A DNA stretch of 64,000 nucleotides from CAZNLH01 sp964573995 (GCA_964573995.1 CAZNLH010000005.1:1-64000), one strand, 5' to 3'; numbered from the stretch's first letter, positions 54,280 to 63,932 are shown. Notes: generated by a model from the sequence alone, not told the origin. Program-made: numbers and translations.

Positions 54280-54963
54280 TCAACGGTTCCACGGGGCGTC
54301 GAAGAAATCCGCATCCGGTGGTGGTGTAAATAAAAAAAGTTTATCCGGCAGCGAGTCGACCCTTTGCCATCCGAAGAAAGAATAGGTTACCACGTTCCCG
54401 GCCATGTCTTTATAAGATAGCCTCCTTGAGAGGAGGTCCTCCTTCCCCACCCACAGGTCGAGTGACTGAAAGCGTGGCTTATTACTACCCGCCCTAAGGG
54501 AAAATGAGAAGCGATAGCAGGAGACTCCGGAGGCCTTCTCCTCACCGGACAGTCGGACGGAATAATCGCTTAAAAGCATCTCCAGCGTTCGCTCCGAAAG
54601 TATTCCACCTATGTTCCCCTCGAGGGGGGTCCTATATACCTGCGGCCTCTCCCGGTCGGTCAGCAGCATCCAGTAAGATGAGCCGTCACAAACGAGCAAC
54701 TCTCCCACCGGCTCTTCGTATTCCAGGCGAAGGAGATCAGGATGCCGGTAGTATATCCTGCCGCGATAGTTCCTCGTCTCCTGCATAAGGTTCATATCGA
54801 CGTCCTGCTTGAATTCCCCTTGCAACGCGCCGGGTCGTGCTGCCGTTTCGGTAACCCGGTGAAGGATCTTCACTGTGTCCGGTCCCTTCGCATCGGCACG
54901 TCCGCGCGTGACAACCATCAGCAACACGCCGACCTCGAGCATAAAATAAAGTCGTCTTTTCAC
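54280..54963 (-). CDS. lolA: Outer-membrane lipoprotein carrier LolA
   Basis: Moves lipoproteins through the periplasm. A signal peptide (FMLEVGVLLMVVTRGRADA) is followed by ALQGEFKQDVDMNLMQETRN, YRGRIYYRHPDLLRLEYEEP and GELLVCDGSSYWMLLTDRER, the LolA/LolB-like pattern with alternating strands. The length of 227 residues fits. The start is GTG 54963; ATG 54942 is an alternative. It follows ftsK at 44 bases, at the end of the housekeeping operon. Confidence 0.85.
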   Translation of the reverse strand: MKRRLYFMLEVGVLLMVVTRGRADAKGPDTVKILHRVTETAARPGALQGEFKQDVDMNLMQETRNYRGRIYYRHPDLLRLEYEEPVGELLVCDGSSYWMLLTDRERPQVYRTPLEGNIGGILSERTLEMLLSDYSVRLSGEEKASGVSCYRFSFSLRAGSNKPRFQSLDLWVGKEDLLSRRLSYKDMAGNVVTYSFFGWQRVDSLPDKLFLFTPPPDADFFDAPWNR

Positions 54964-55006
54964 CTATTATCTTACGCCCCGCATCGTTGTCAGGAGACCG
55001 GGTGTT

Positions 55007-57238
55007 TCATTCGATCCCCTTGTCCTTCAAGTATGACTCGTCCACCAGCACCTGCCTTGCCTTGCTGCCGTTGGGAGGGCCGACTATCGATGCCTCTTCG
55101 AGTTGGTCCACTATCCTGGCCGCACGTGTATAGCCTATCTTCAATTTCCTCTGTAAGAGAGAGGTGGATCCATGTCCATACAACACCACCAGTCTGGCTG
55201 CCTGGTTGAAGAGTTCGTCCTGGTCCTCACTGCACGGGTCCTTATCATCCCCCATGCGCAAGGGCCCGACGGCCGTCTCACCCCCCCCTTCAGGCTGCCA
55301 CACCCCGACTTGAGACCTGACATAATCCACCACCCTCTCCAGTTCAGGCTGTGAAATGAACGCCCCGTGGATCCTAATCGGGGTAGAACTGCCTCCAGGC
55401 ATATAGAGCATGTCCCCCTTACCGAGTAGTTTCTCCGCGCCGTTGGTGTCGAGAATTGTGCGGGAGTCCGTCTTTGTCGCCACGCGGAACGAGATCCTGG
55501 AAGGAAAGTTCGCCTTGATCAGGCCGGTAATTACATCGACGGAGGGCCTCTGAGTCGCCAGAATCAGGTGTATGCCTACACCTCGCGCCATTTGCGCCAA
55601 TCTCGTCAGGGGGTCCTCCACATCGTTCTGCATCGTCAGGATCAGATCGGCCAACTCGTCGATAATTATGACGAGAAAGGGCAACCTCTTCTCGGCGCCC
55701 CCCTCTTCCGCGGATACGCGTCTGTTATATTCCGGGATGCTCCTCACCCCCTTGGCCGCCAGCAGGCTGTAACGTTCCTCCATCTCCCGGACCGCCCACC
55801 TGAGCGCCTTTACGGCCTCTTTCGGGTCTGTAACAACGGGGACTAGCAGGTGCGGAATACCGTTGTATATCCCAAGTTCCAGCATCTTCGGGTCGATCAT
55901 GATCAGCGTGAGATCATCCGGGGAGAAGTGATAGAGGAAGCCTGTCACCAGGCAGTGGATATTGACCGACTTCCCGGACCCCGTGGCCCCTGCAATCAGG
56001 AGATGGGGCATCCCTGTCAGGTCGGCCACGACCGGTTTCCCCACGATGTCCTTGCCGAGGGGCAACGGAAGGGTAGATCCGCTTTTCAAGAAACTCTCGT
56101 CGCCCAGGATCTCCCGGATAAAGACCTTTTCAGGCCTAGAGTTCGGAATCTCGATCCCAACAGCGCCCTTTCCGGGAATCGGGGCCACTACGCGGATCTT
56201 GTAAGCCTTCATTGCCATTGCAAGGTCATCGGAAAGGCTCTGGACCTGACTGACCTTGATCCCAGGCGCCGGTTTCAACTCAAACATTGTAATGACCGGC
56301 CCCGAGACAATATCAACCACTTCCGCACGTATGTTGAAATCCCCCAGGGTATCAATCAGGATACGGGCAAGGTCGCCATTTTCTTTGTCAGCCCTGGCGG
56401 CAGGCTCCCTCTTGGGTGAAGTGAGCAATGACAGGGGAGGCAGGTTGTAGCCACCGGCCATATCCACCGGCCTCGAACCATCCTCCCTCTCCTCGATGCA
56501 GGGCGCATCCTGCAGCCTACCCCCACCCCTCACCACCCGTACCGACCGACCCCCGCCCCCCCCCTCAATCTTCCGCTTAGTCCCAGCCGCGGAAGCCCTC
56601 CGGTGGCCCAGTCGCTCCTTTACCCTCGTCTCAGTCTCCTCCCTCCGACGCCTCTTCCGTTCCATCCTCCAATCCTCCAAGGCGACCAATAGGCGTCTTA
56701 CAGCCGTACCCCCCTTGTTGAATGCCATGCCCAGCCATCCGAGTAAGATGGAAGTCAACGGCCCTATCCGTATCCCTGTCGCCAGGAGGATCACAAGGAG
56801 CCCTGTTGCATAAATAACGAGAAGGGAGCCCAACATGCCTATTTGATCCACGAGCCAACGTGAAAGATCCCCTGCCAGCCAGCCCGTGTCGGCCGGATTA
56901 TTCGTCCGAATGAAACCGGCCGCTGAATAAAGGAGAGGGATGAAAAATGCCAGGACAGTCAGCCGTATGGGAAGGACCGGGGAACGCTCGAGGAAACGGT
57001 CTATCCCCCAGGCAACCACGATGAAGGGTGCCAGGGCAGCCCCCCACCCCAAGGAAGACACAAGTCGATTCCCGAGATACTCACCCACAGGGCCGGCCAG
57101 GTTGGCCGATCCCACCACCCCGGCAAATATGCCTTCGATCCACTGGGGAGGCATCAGGCTCAGCCCCAGGAGCAGGCCGAAGGTGATCAGGAGCAAGCCC
57201 AGGACTTCCTGCCTGTTTTCATCAGTGATACCGAACAT
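55007..57238 (-). CDS. ftsK: DNA translocase FtsK/SpoIIIE
   Basis: Pumps chromosome DNA at the division septum. Four membrane helices lie within residues 1-160. A basic, glycine-rich linker (about 190-290) follows, with a run of G codons at 225-230. The motor domain has Walker A GATGSGKS (417-424), VIIIDELADLILTM and ILATQRPSVDVITGLIKANF. The gamma domain (about 675-743) has LFNQAARLVVLYGHGSTSLL and KIGYTRAARIVDQLEEASIV for reading KOPS-like sites. The 743 residues are normal for a short-linker FtsK. Confidence 0.96.
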   Translation of the reverse strand: MFGITDENRQEVLGLLLITFGLLLGLSLMPPQWIEGIFAGVVGSANLAGPVGEYLGNRLVSSLGWGAALAPFIVVAWGIDRFLERSPVLPIRLTVLAFFIPLLYSAAGFIRTNNPADTGWLAGDLSRWLVDQIGMLGSLLVIYATGLLVILLATGIRIGPLTSILLGWLGMAFNKGGTAVRRLLVALEDWRMERKRRRREETETRVKERLGHRRASAAGTKRKIEGGGGGRSVRVVRGGGRLQDAPCIEEREDGSRPVDMAGGYNLPPLSLLTSPKREPAARADKENGDLARILIDTLGDFNIRAEVVDIVSGPVITMFELKPAPGIKVSQVQSLSDDLAMAMKAYKIRVVAPIPGKGAVGIEIPNSRPEKVFIREILGDESFLKSGSTLPLPLGKDIVGKPVVADLTGMPHLLIAGATGSGKSVNIHCLVTGFLYHFSPDDLTLIMIDPKMLELGIYNGIPHLLVPVVTDPKEAVKALRWAVREMEERYSLLAAKGVRSIPEYNRRVSAEEGGAEKRLPFLVIIIDELADLILTMQNDVEDPLTRLAQMARGVGIHLILATQRPSVDVITGLIKANFPSRISFRVATKTDSRTILDTNGAEKLLGKGDMLYMPGGSSTPIRIHGAFISQPELERVVDYVRSQVGVWQPEGGGETAVGPLRMGDDKDPCSEDQDELFNQAARLVVLYGHGSTSLLQRKLKIGYTRAARIVDQLEEASIVGPPNGSKARQVLVDESYLKDKGIE

Positions 57239-57252
57239 CTGAAACTACGAAT

Positions 57253-58602
57253 TCAGGAGTCCATCTGGTCGATGAAGTGGGTGTCATAGTCACCTGCAAT
57301 GAAGCGCGGGTGAGACATAACGATCTTATGGAAGGGGATCGTCGTCGTGATTCCCTCGATGATAAACTCTTCGAGGGCGCGCCGCATCCTCAGAATGGCC
57401 TCCTCCCTCGTCCGGTCATGGACGATAAGTTTCGCCACGAGCGAATCGTAATTGGGAGGGATCTCATACGGCATGTAGGCGTGGGTATCGACCCGCACAC
57501 CCGGGCCTCCCGGCGGATGAAAAGAGGTGATCATCCCCGGGGACGGGAGAAACCCGCGACGCGAATCTTCCGCATTTATACGGCACTCGATCGCATGGCC
57601 GTTTAATCGCATACTCTCATCCCCGACATCCATTTCTCTGCCCGCGGCAATCCTGATCTGCTCACGTATCAGGTCTATACCGTGGACCATCTCGGTTACC
57701 GGGTGTTCCACCTGGATCCGCGTGTTCATCTCCATGAAATAATAGGACCCATCATCGTCCAGGAGGAACTCCACCGTGCCGGCCCCCACGTATCCGATCC
57801 GTCTCGCTCCGCGGATCGCCGCGTCCTGCAATTTTTTCCTGAGCGTGTCATGGACAACTGGCGACGGTGACTCCTCGATCAACTTCTGGTGCTTGCGCTG
57901 TATAGTGCAATCCCGTTCGCTTAGAGATATGATCTTGCCGGAAGCATCCCCGAGGATCTGAACCTCGACGTGGCGCGGATGGGAAAGATACTTCTCGATG
58001 TAAAGGTCCGACCTCCCGAAGGCCCTCTCCGCCTCCAACTGTGCCATCTCGAAGGCATTCTTGAGTTCCCTCTCATGGTTGACTATTCTCATGCCCTTTC
58101 CGCCGCCGCCTGCCGAGGCCTTCAGGATGACCGGGAAGCCGATCTTACGGGCCATCTCCAGGGCCTTGTCCGGACCGCCGAGTATGCCGTTACCGCCGGG
58201 GATAACCGGCACCCCCGCCTCTCCCATCAGCGACTTCGCCAGGCTCTTGTCTCCCATCCGCCTGATCATTTCCGCCGAAGGTCCGATGAAGATGATATTG
58301 CTTGTCTCACACACATCGGCAAACTCTGCGTTCTCGGCGAGGAATCCATACCCGGGGTGGATGGCGTCAACGTTGGTAATCTCGGCAGCCGCCATGATCC
58401 TGTGGATATTCAAGTAACTCTCACCAGCAGGCGGCGGCCCGATACAGATATCTTCATCGGCGAACCTGACATGGAGTGAATCACGGTCTGCCTCCGACCA
58501 TACGGCCACCGTCCTAATACCCAACTCCTTGCACGACCGTATTATCCTCAGACCTATTTCACCCCGGTTTGCAATCAGGATCTTTTTAATCACGCCCGTC
58601 AC
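57253..58602 (-). CDS. accC: Biotin carboxylase subunit of acetyl-CoA carboxylase
   Basis: Carboxylates biotin on AccB with ATP and bicarbonate. KKILIANRGEIGLRIIRSCK starts the biotin-carboxylase N domain. The ATP-grasp domain has KASAGGGGKGMRIVNHERE, CTIQRKHQKLIEESPSP and EMNTRIQVEHPVTEMVHGID. ECRINAEDSRRGFLPSPGMI is in the C domain. The 449 residues are typical. The start is GTG 58602 or GTG 58593, just behind a run of nine G on the coding strand; it overlaps the pilT end by up to 17 bases. Confidence 0.96.
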   Translation of the reverse strand: MTGVIKKILIANRGEIGLRIIRSCKELGIRTVAVWSEADRDSLHVRFADEDICIGPPPAGESYLNIHRIMAAAEITNVDAIHPGYGFLAENAEFADVCETSNIIFIGPSAEMIRRMGDKSLAKSLMGEAGVPVIPGGNGILGGPDKALEMARKIGFPVILKASAGGGGKGMRIVNHERELKNAFEMAQLEAERAFGRSDLYIEKYLSHPRHVEVQILGDASGKIISLSERDCTIQRKHQKLIEESPSPVVHDTLRKKLQDAAIRGARRIGYVGAGTVEFLLDDDGSYYFMEMNTRIQVEHPVTEMVHGIDLIREQIRIAAGREMDVGDESMRLNGHAIECRINAEDSRRGFLPSPGMITSFHPPGGPGVRVDTHAYMPYEIPPNYDSLVAKLIVHDRTREEAILRMRRALEEFIIEGITTTIPFHKIVMSHPRFIAGDYDTHFIDQMDS

Positions 58603-59767
58603 CCCCCCCCTCCTCCGGGGGTCCGCTCGGAAGTCCCTCGAAATCGGCCCACCTTCGGTCCGAGGTTGACTTGATCCCCTTCACATGGAGTGAAAACTCC
58701 GTCGGGTTCGATGAATGATACAGGGCCTCATCGTAAGTGATGAGGCCGGAACTGAAGAGTTTCATGAGGCTCTGGTCAAACGACTGCATTCCGTACCTTG
58801 CGAAACCCTCCTGAATAAGCCCGGGGATCGAAGAGGTTTTCAATGGATCTGTGATGCAGTCCTTGATCGTTTCCGTGTTGATCAGGACCTCGCAGGCGGG
58901 AACACGTCCCTTGTCATCGGCCCTCCTCAATAACCGCATCGAGACCACCGCCACCAGGGTGTTGGCCACCAGGAGTCGGATCTCCTGGTGCTGGTGTGGT
59001 GGGAAAAAAGAGATGATCCTGCCGATCGTTTGAGTAGTATCTGCCGTATGGAGGGTACTGAAGACGAGATGGCCCGTATCGGCGGCCTGCAGCGCTATCT
59101 CCATACTCTCCCTGTCCCTGATCTCCCCGAGCAGGATGACATCCGGATCCTGCCTGAGGATGTGCCGGAGGGCTATTGTATACGAGGGGGTGTCTTCGCC
59201 CACCTCGCGCTGATTGATCACGCTCTTCCTATCAACATGAATGAACTCGATGGGGTCCTCCACGGTGATGATGTGCCTCCGCAGGCTTTCGTTGATGTGC
59301 TGAATCATCGCCGCCAGGGTCGTGCTCTTTCCACTTCCGGTTATCCCGGTGATCAGGACGAGCCCCCTCGGCTTCAAGGCGAGGTCCTTGAGCACGGCAG
59401 GGAGCATGAGTTCATCGAACGGAATAAGGTCCTCCGGGATAGATCGGATAGCAATTGCCTTTGTCCCCCTCTGCCTGAAGATATTCGTTCGAAACCTCCC
59501 AATCCCCTCGATTCCGAACGCGAAATCGACCGCTTTCTTCCGCTCGAATTCCCTCTTCTGGCGTCCCCCCGTAATCTCTTCGCAGAAGGAGTCCATAATG
59601 GCATCAGTGACAGGCTCGACGGAGAGATCGATCAATTCGCCGTTTATCCGCAGTACGGGGGGGAAACCCACCCTTAGGTGGAGGTCCGAGGCCTTCCTCC
59701 TGACCATTTCATCAAGCAGGACACGTATACCCGGCCCGCTTGTATCGGCTTCTTTCCGGTCTTCCAT
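58586..59767 (-). CDS. pilT: PilT-like retraction ATPase of type IV pili
   Basis: A secretion-type ATPase that disassembles pili. The N-terminal domain has KASDLHLRVGFPPVLRINGE. Walker A is GITGSGKS (141-148), then ITVEDPIEFIHVDRKSVINQ (Asp box), DPDVILLGEIRDRESMEIA (Walker B), and GHLVFSTLHTADTTQTIGRI (His box). Residues 360-393 form an extra C-terminal tail ending in PPEEGGGDGRD. ATG 59767 lies 4 bases past the accB stop, and the 3' end overlaps accC. Its place between the acetyl-CoA carboxylase genes is unusual; no other pilus genes are visible. Confidence 0.93.
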   Translation of the reverse strand: MEDRKEADTSGPGIRVLLDEMVRRKASDLHLRVGFPPVLRINGELIDLSVEPVTDAIMDSFCEEITGGRQKREFERKKAVDFAFGIEGIGRFRTNIFRQRGTKAIAIRSIPEDLIPFDELMLPAVLKDLALKPRGLVLITGITGSGKSTTLAAMIQHINESLRRHIITVEDPIEFIHVDRKSVINQREVGEDTPSYTIALRHILRQDPDVILLGEIRDRESMEIALQAADTGHLVFSTLHTADTTQTIGRIISFFPPHQHQEIRLLVANTLVAVVSMRLLRRADDKGRVPACEVLINTETIKDCITDPLKTSSIPGLIQEGFARYGMQSFDQSLMKLFSSGLITYDEALYHSSNPTEFSLHVKGIKSTSDRRWADFEGLPSGPPEEGGGDGRD

Positions 59768-59771
59768 ATTC

Positions 59772-60260
59772 TCAGGTCTTGATCAAAAAGAGATGCTGCC
59801 CATATTCGATCGGATCGCCGTTCTCAACGAATATCCTGCTCACTTCCCCGTTTACCTCAGATGGGAGTTCATTCATGAGTTTCATCGCCTCTATGATACA
59901 CAGGGTCTGCCCCACAGTCACCTTCGATCCCTCCTCTACGAAAGGAGGGGCAGCCGGGGCCGGCGAACGATAGAACGTCCCGACCATGGGAGCCTTTACT
60001 ACGACTCCCTCCGATTCATCGACGGCCTGCTCTTCCGTAATCTCCTCGGCCCCTTCAACCGGTACCGGGTTAACACTCGAACCTTGAGTTTTTCTTTCCG
60101 ACTCCGTTGCTGCAGCACCCGGGTTATCCGCTGATCCGGAATTCAAAGATGGAGGGTTTTTTCGTATCCTGATCCGTCGCCCCCACCGTGTTACCTCCAG
60201 TTCATCGATCTGGCTCTCCTCGACGATCTTGATCAATTTTTTAATCTCATCGATCAACAT
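59772..60260 (-). CDS. accB: Biotin carboxyl carrier protein of acetyl-CoA carboxylase
   Basis: Carries biotin between the carboxylase and transferase. The N terminus (LIDEIKKLIKIVEESQIDEL) and a Pro/Ala/Ser-rich linker precede the lipoyl-like domain VVKAPMVGTFYRSPAPAAPP, with biotinyl Lys127 in EAMKLMNE. Its 162 residues are typical. ATG 60260 has GGAG 9 bases upstream; an in-frame TTG 9 bases earlier is unlikely. It lies in the efp-accB-pilT-accC run. Confidence 0.95.
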   Translation of the reverse strand: MLIDEIKKLIKIVEESQIDELEVTRWGRRIRIRKNPPSLNSGSADNPGAAATESERKTQGSSVNPVPVEGAEEITEEQAVDESEGVVVKAPMVGTFYRSPAPAAPPFVEEGSKVTVGQTLCIIEAMKLMNELPSEVNGEVSRIFVENGDPIEYGQHLFLIKT

Positions 60261-60445
60261 ATAATGCAACTCCGGTATTTTCTTGTTGACAAGTCGGGCT
60301 GGCTCGGACCAGTCGATCGCTTCATCTCGATGTCCTACTCATCCCATTTGGAGATTCGAAGTCTGAACGGCCATCGAACCGAAGGATGGACCACACCGGT
60401 CGGGATCAATAGAAAACTAACTCAAGAGATCGACCTTCCTCGGGA

Positions 60446-61006
60446 TCAACCGACCCGTTCGAGATAGGACCCGGTCCTCCTGTCCACCCGTATTACCTCC
60501 CCTTCCGAAATAAATAGGGGGACCTGCACAACGACACCTGTCTCCAGCCTCGCCGGTTTCGTCCCACCCTGTGCCGTGTCGCCCCGCACACCTGGGTCCG
60601 TGTCTACTACCTTGAGATCGATAAAAAAAGGAAGTTCAATACCGATAACCGCCCCATCGTGGACCAGGCCCTCACATTCAAAGCCCTCTTTCAGGTACCC
60701 CACCTGGTCTCCGATCACGGCATCACCCAGTACATATTGCTCAAATGTCTCCCCGTCCATGAAATAATAATGCTCATCGCTTCGGTACAGGTACTGGAGC
60801 CTTCTGCGTTCGAGCCTGACCTCGTTTATCCTCTCCCCCGCGCGGAATGTCTTCTCAACAACCGCTCCATCCGGGACCTTCTTCAATTTCGTCCGGACAA
60901 AGGCCCCTCCCTTGCCCGGCTTGACGTGCAGAAACTCGACTATCGACCAGAGTTCACCCTTGATCTCCAGAACCATGCCATTCCTGAAATCAGCGGTTGT
61001 CGCCAT
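60446..61006 (-). CDS. efp: Translation elongation factor P
   Basis: Helps ribosomes through proline stretches. HVKPGKGGAFVRTKLKKV holds the tip lysine (Lys32) of domain I, the usual modification site. YLYRSDEHYYFMDGETFEQY is domain II, and PARLETGVVVQVPLFISEGE with VDRRTGSYLERV the C-terminal domain. The 186 residues match. ATG 61006 is supported by AAAGG upstream. No EpmA/EarP gene is in the window, so modification is open. Confidence 0.96.
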   Translation of the reverse strand: MATTADFRNGMVLEIKGELWSIVEFLHVKPGKGGAFVRTKLKKVPDGAVVEKTFRAGERINEVRLERRRLQYLYRSDEHYYFMDGETFEQYVLGDAVIGDQVGYLKEGFECEGLVHDGAVIGIELPFFIDLKVVDTDPGVRGDTAQGGTKPARLETGVVVQVPLFISEGEVIRVDRRTGSYLERVG

Positions 61007-61068
61007 AGCCTTTGCCTTTCAATGCATTCGCAATTGCCGATTACCCACCCCACAACACTCTCCCGTTG

Positions 61069-61548
61069 TCACTGCCAGCCCCTGAGATAATTCACCAGGC
61101 CCTCAAGCGCCAGGACATATCCGTACCATCCCAGTCCGCAGACAAGGCCGACTGAAATATCCGATATAAGAGACTTCGACCTGAATGTCTCTCTCGAAAA
61201 GATATTGCTTATGTGCACCTCGACGAACGGGATAGAAACGGCGAGCAGGCAATCTCTAAGGGAGACACTCGTGTGTGTCAGTCCGGCTGGATTGAGAATA
61301 ATCCCTGATATTCTCCCTGCGGTGGCCTGGAGGTAGTCTATGAGTTCACCCTCGTGGTTCGACTGGAAGAACTCCACCGGCACGTTTAATTCTATTGCCC
61401 TATCGCGGACTCGCTTTTCTATCCCCCCGAGGTCGATATCACCATATATCGACACCTCACGCATGCCCAACAGGTTCAAGGAAGGGCCGTTGACGATTGC
61501 GATCCTTTCCACGGGATTGTCGGCCGGGCATTCAGGCCTCCCACTCAT
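61069..61548 (-). CDS. aroQ: 3-Dehydroquinate dehydratase, type II
   Basis: Third step of the shikimate pathway. IVNGPSLNLLGMREVSIYGD gives the family start with the catalytic tyrosine. FFQSNHEGELIDYLQ, ILNPAGLTHTSVSLRDCLLA and VEVHISNIFSRETFR (catalytic His) complete the active site. NGPS replaces the usual NGPN. ATG 61548 overlaps the upstream stop by 4 bases (ATGA); GTG 61569 is possible but leaves no room for a ribosome site. aroB is two genes upstream. Confidence 0.93.
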   Translation of the reverse strand: MSGRPECPADNPVERIAIVNGPSLNLLGMREVSIYGDIDLGGIEKRVRDRAIELNVPVEFFQSNHEGELIDYLQATAGRISGIILNPAGLTHTSVSLRDCLLAVSIPFVEVHISNIFSRETFRSKSLISDISVGLVCGLGWYGYVLALEGLVNYLRGWQ

Positions 61549-62747
61549 TTCCTGAGATTCTTCAACCACCTCCTGAACTCCTCGAATTCGACGTCCACTC
61601 CCCTCTCCATGACCTCTTCATCGCCTTCATCCAACTCCACTTCTCGCCGAACAGGGCCCCACTCTGTCTCCTCCGAAGCGTCCTCTTCACTCATGGGGGC
61701 AATTTGTTCAAATTTCAGATAAGGCCCGACCCTTTCGATCATCTTCCTCCCGAGACTCGGCACACGCTCCAGGTCCCGAATGGATTCGAAGGGGCCGTTC
61801 CTTTCCCTTTCAACTATGATCTTTTGGGCAATAACCGGACCAACCCCGGGTATGGTTTCAAGTTCGATCTGGCCGGCTTCATTGATACTGACCGTCTTTT
61901 TCGACTCGACATCGCCGTAGCTCCCACCCGGGGGTCCCACAGATTCGCATTCGTCCTCTCCGCAGATGTCATGGACAGTGTCCGGCTTATCTTCTGTCTC
62001 CTCCGTTATCCTCCCCGGCTCACCATCCGTACCCGTGGATAACCGATGCTCCAGTTCGGCAATCCGTTTCCTGACCTCTTCATTCGCCGGATCCTGTGAG
62101 ATGATCTTCCTGTAAATCTGGAGGGCCCGCTCGAAAAAACCCTGTCGCGCGTAGATATCCGCCAGAGTTATTGTCTCCAGGGAATCTCCCTCTTCAAGGT
62201 CCTCATCATCTACCGGAGAATCACCGGTTATCCCAGCGCCGGTAGCCGTCTCTTCCCCCCCCTCACAACCATCCTTGACGACATAATCCGGGTGCTCGGG
62301 AACTGGAACCCTCTCTCCACCCATCATCTCAGCCGTCGCACCCGTCTGCCGATCCCGCAACGAGACCTCGATTTCACTTAGGGCCAGGCGCATCTCCTCA
62401 TCTCCGGGAAATTCATCAAGATACGACCGGAACCACCCACGCGAGGCCTCCAGGTCTCCCAGGCGCCGGGATATCTCTCCCAACGCCTTCAACGCAACCA
62501 GGTTCCCGGCATCCAGGTCGAGTACGCCAAGATATTCCTCTCTTGCCTTTTCAAGGTCTCCCTGTTCTACATAACACCTCGCCAGAAGGACCCTGGCACT
62601 GACGTACCTTGGGTGACGCTGCAGGCCCCGCAACAGGATGTCTATTGCCTTCTCCACGAGGCCCGCCTTGCGGTAACGATCCGCGAGCGGTGCAAACAGG
62701 CGTGAAGATGGGTTGCCTTTCACCTTTTCTTCAATATCCCTGTCCAT
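61545..62747 (-). CDS. TPR protein with a C-terminal helix-hairpin-helix domain
   Basis: Residues 1-230 contain TPR-like repeats (LADRYRKAGLVEKAIDILLR, LLARCYVEQGDLEKAREEYL, LADIYARQGFFERALQIYRK). A low-complexity acidic linker leads to an HhH domain of the ComEA type: IELETIPGVGPVIAQKIIVE and FESIRDLERVPSLGRKMIER. A last acidic stretch ends RRWLKNLRK. HhH pairs usually bind DNA; TPRs bind proteins. The function is unknown. ATG 62747 is preferred; ATG 62789 is possible. Placed between aroB and aroQ with a 4-base overlap to the latter. Confidence 0.8.
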   Translation of the reverse strand: MDRDIEEKVKGNPSSRLFAPLADRYRKAGLVEKAIDILLRGLQRHPRYVSARVLLARCYVEQGDLEKAREEYLGVLDLDAGNLVALKALGEISRRLGDLEASRGWFRSYLDEFPGDEEMRLALSEIEVSLRDRQTGATAEMMGGERVPVPEHPDYVVKDGCEGGEETATGAGITGDSPVDDEDLEEGDSLETITLADIYARQGFFERALQIYRKIISQDPANEEVRKRIAELEHRLSTGTDGEPGRITEETEDKPDTVHDICGEDECESVGPPGGSYGDVESKKTVSINEAGQIELETIPGVGPVIAQKIIVERERNGPFESIRDLERVPSLGRKMIERVGPYLKFEQIAPMSEEDASEETEWGPVRREVELDEGDEEVMERGVDVEFEEFRRWLKNLRK

Positions 62748-62809
62748 TCGACTACCCCGTTGGCCCCCCCGAGACAGGATGAGACCCATATAAAAATGGG
62801 TGCGGATCC

Positions 62810-63904
62810 CTATTCCCGTAAGTCATCCAACACCTTCAAAATTATAGGCTTCTCCCCTTTTACACCTCGAATTATAACAGAGCCGAAGCCCTTTGTCAAT
62901 ACAAAATTGATATCCCCTCCCTCCCGCTTCTTGTCCATCTCTATGTATGCCCAGAGATCCTCGGGCTCCACCCCTCCAAGGTTCCAGGAGAGAGGCAGTC
63001 CGTAACCCGTCAATATGGATTCGAGCCGCAGGACATCGGCCTCATCCAGCATTCCAAGCCTCGACGAGATTAGAAATGCCCCTCTCATCCCGATGGAAAT
63101 GGACTCTCCATGGGAATAATGGGAATAAGAGCCTGCAGCCTCGAGGGCATGCCCGATGGTGTGGCCCAGGTTGAGATACGCCCGTATCCCCTCGTCACGC
63201 TCATCCTTCTCTACGATCCCCACCTTAAACCGGCAACAACGCGAGACGATCTCCTCCAGACGGCCACTCTCCTTCTCGATGATCTCATTACGCCATTCTT
63301 CAAGGTATTCCAGAAAATCCGGTCCGTCCAGCACGGCGTACTTTATTACTTCGGCCATACCGTCCAGGAAGACACGAGGGGGAAGGGTATCAATGAAATC
63401 CAGGTCGGTGAAGACAGCCGAAGGCTGATGGAATGTGCCGATAAGGTTCTTGCCACATGGGAGATTGACACCGTTCTTACCACCAATAGAACTGTCCACC
63501 CCGGCCAGGAGGGTGGTGGGAACGCAGACAAGACGAATCCCTCTCATGAAGGTGGAAGCAGCGAAACCGGCGAGATCTCCGACGACTCCGCCCCCAATGG
63601 AGAGCACGGTCGAACCCCGGTCCATGGCCGACCGGGCCATGGCCTCGTAACAACGGATCAAGGACTCGATCGATTTGTCCTTCTCAGTCCCCTCCAGAAT
63701 CAACCTGCAGACCTCGATGCCACTCCTCCTCAGACATCGGTCGACGGCCGGGAAACAGGCCTTCGATACGTTGCGGTCCATGATCGCCAGCACCTTGCCC
63801 CCCCCTGCAAGGCACGATGTGAACGCAGGAAAGTCGCCCTCGAAAAGGCCGTTTCCTATGAATATCGGGTATCGCCTACCCGTCAGATTGACTTCGACCT
63901 TCAA
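62810..63904 (-). CDS. aroB: 3-Dehydroquinate synthase
   Basis: Second step of the shikimate pathway, zinc- and NAD-dependent. VLSIGGGVVGDLAGFAASTF, GIRLVCVPTTLLAGVDSSIG and GKNGVNLPCGKNLIGTFHQP are the core family motifs. GMAEVIKYAVLDGPDF and LNLGHTIGHALEA with SHGESISIGMRGAF supply zinc ligands. The 364 residues are normal. The start is TTG 63904 with GGAGGAG 5 bases upstream. It is the first complete gene of the operon that runs to lolA. Confidence 0.96.
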   Translation of the reverse strand: MKVEVNLTGRRYPIFIGNGLFEGDFPAFTSCLAGGGKVLAIMDRNVSKACFPAVDRCLRRSGIEVCRLILEGTEKDKSIESLIRCYEAMARSAMDRGSTVLSIGGGVVGDLAGFAASTFMRGIRLVCVPTTLLAGVDSSIGGKNGVNLPCGKNLIGTFHQPSAVFTDLDFIDTLPPRVFLDGMAEVIKYAVLDGPDFLEYLEEWRNEIIEKESGRLEEIVSRCCRFKVGIVEKDERDEGIRAYLNLGHTIGHALEAAGSYSHYSHGESISIGMRGAFLISSRLGMLDEADVLRLESILTGYGLPLSWNLGGVEPEDLWAYIEMDKKREGGDINFVLTKGFGSVIIRGVKGEKPIILKVLDDLRE

Positions 63905-63932
63905 GGTAACTCCTCCATGACCTCCGGTTGAC

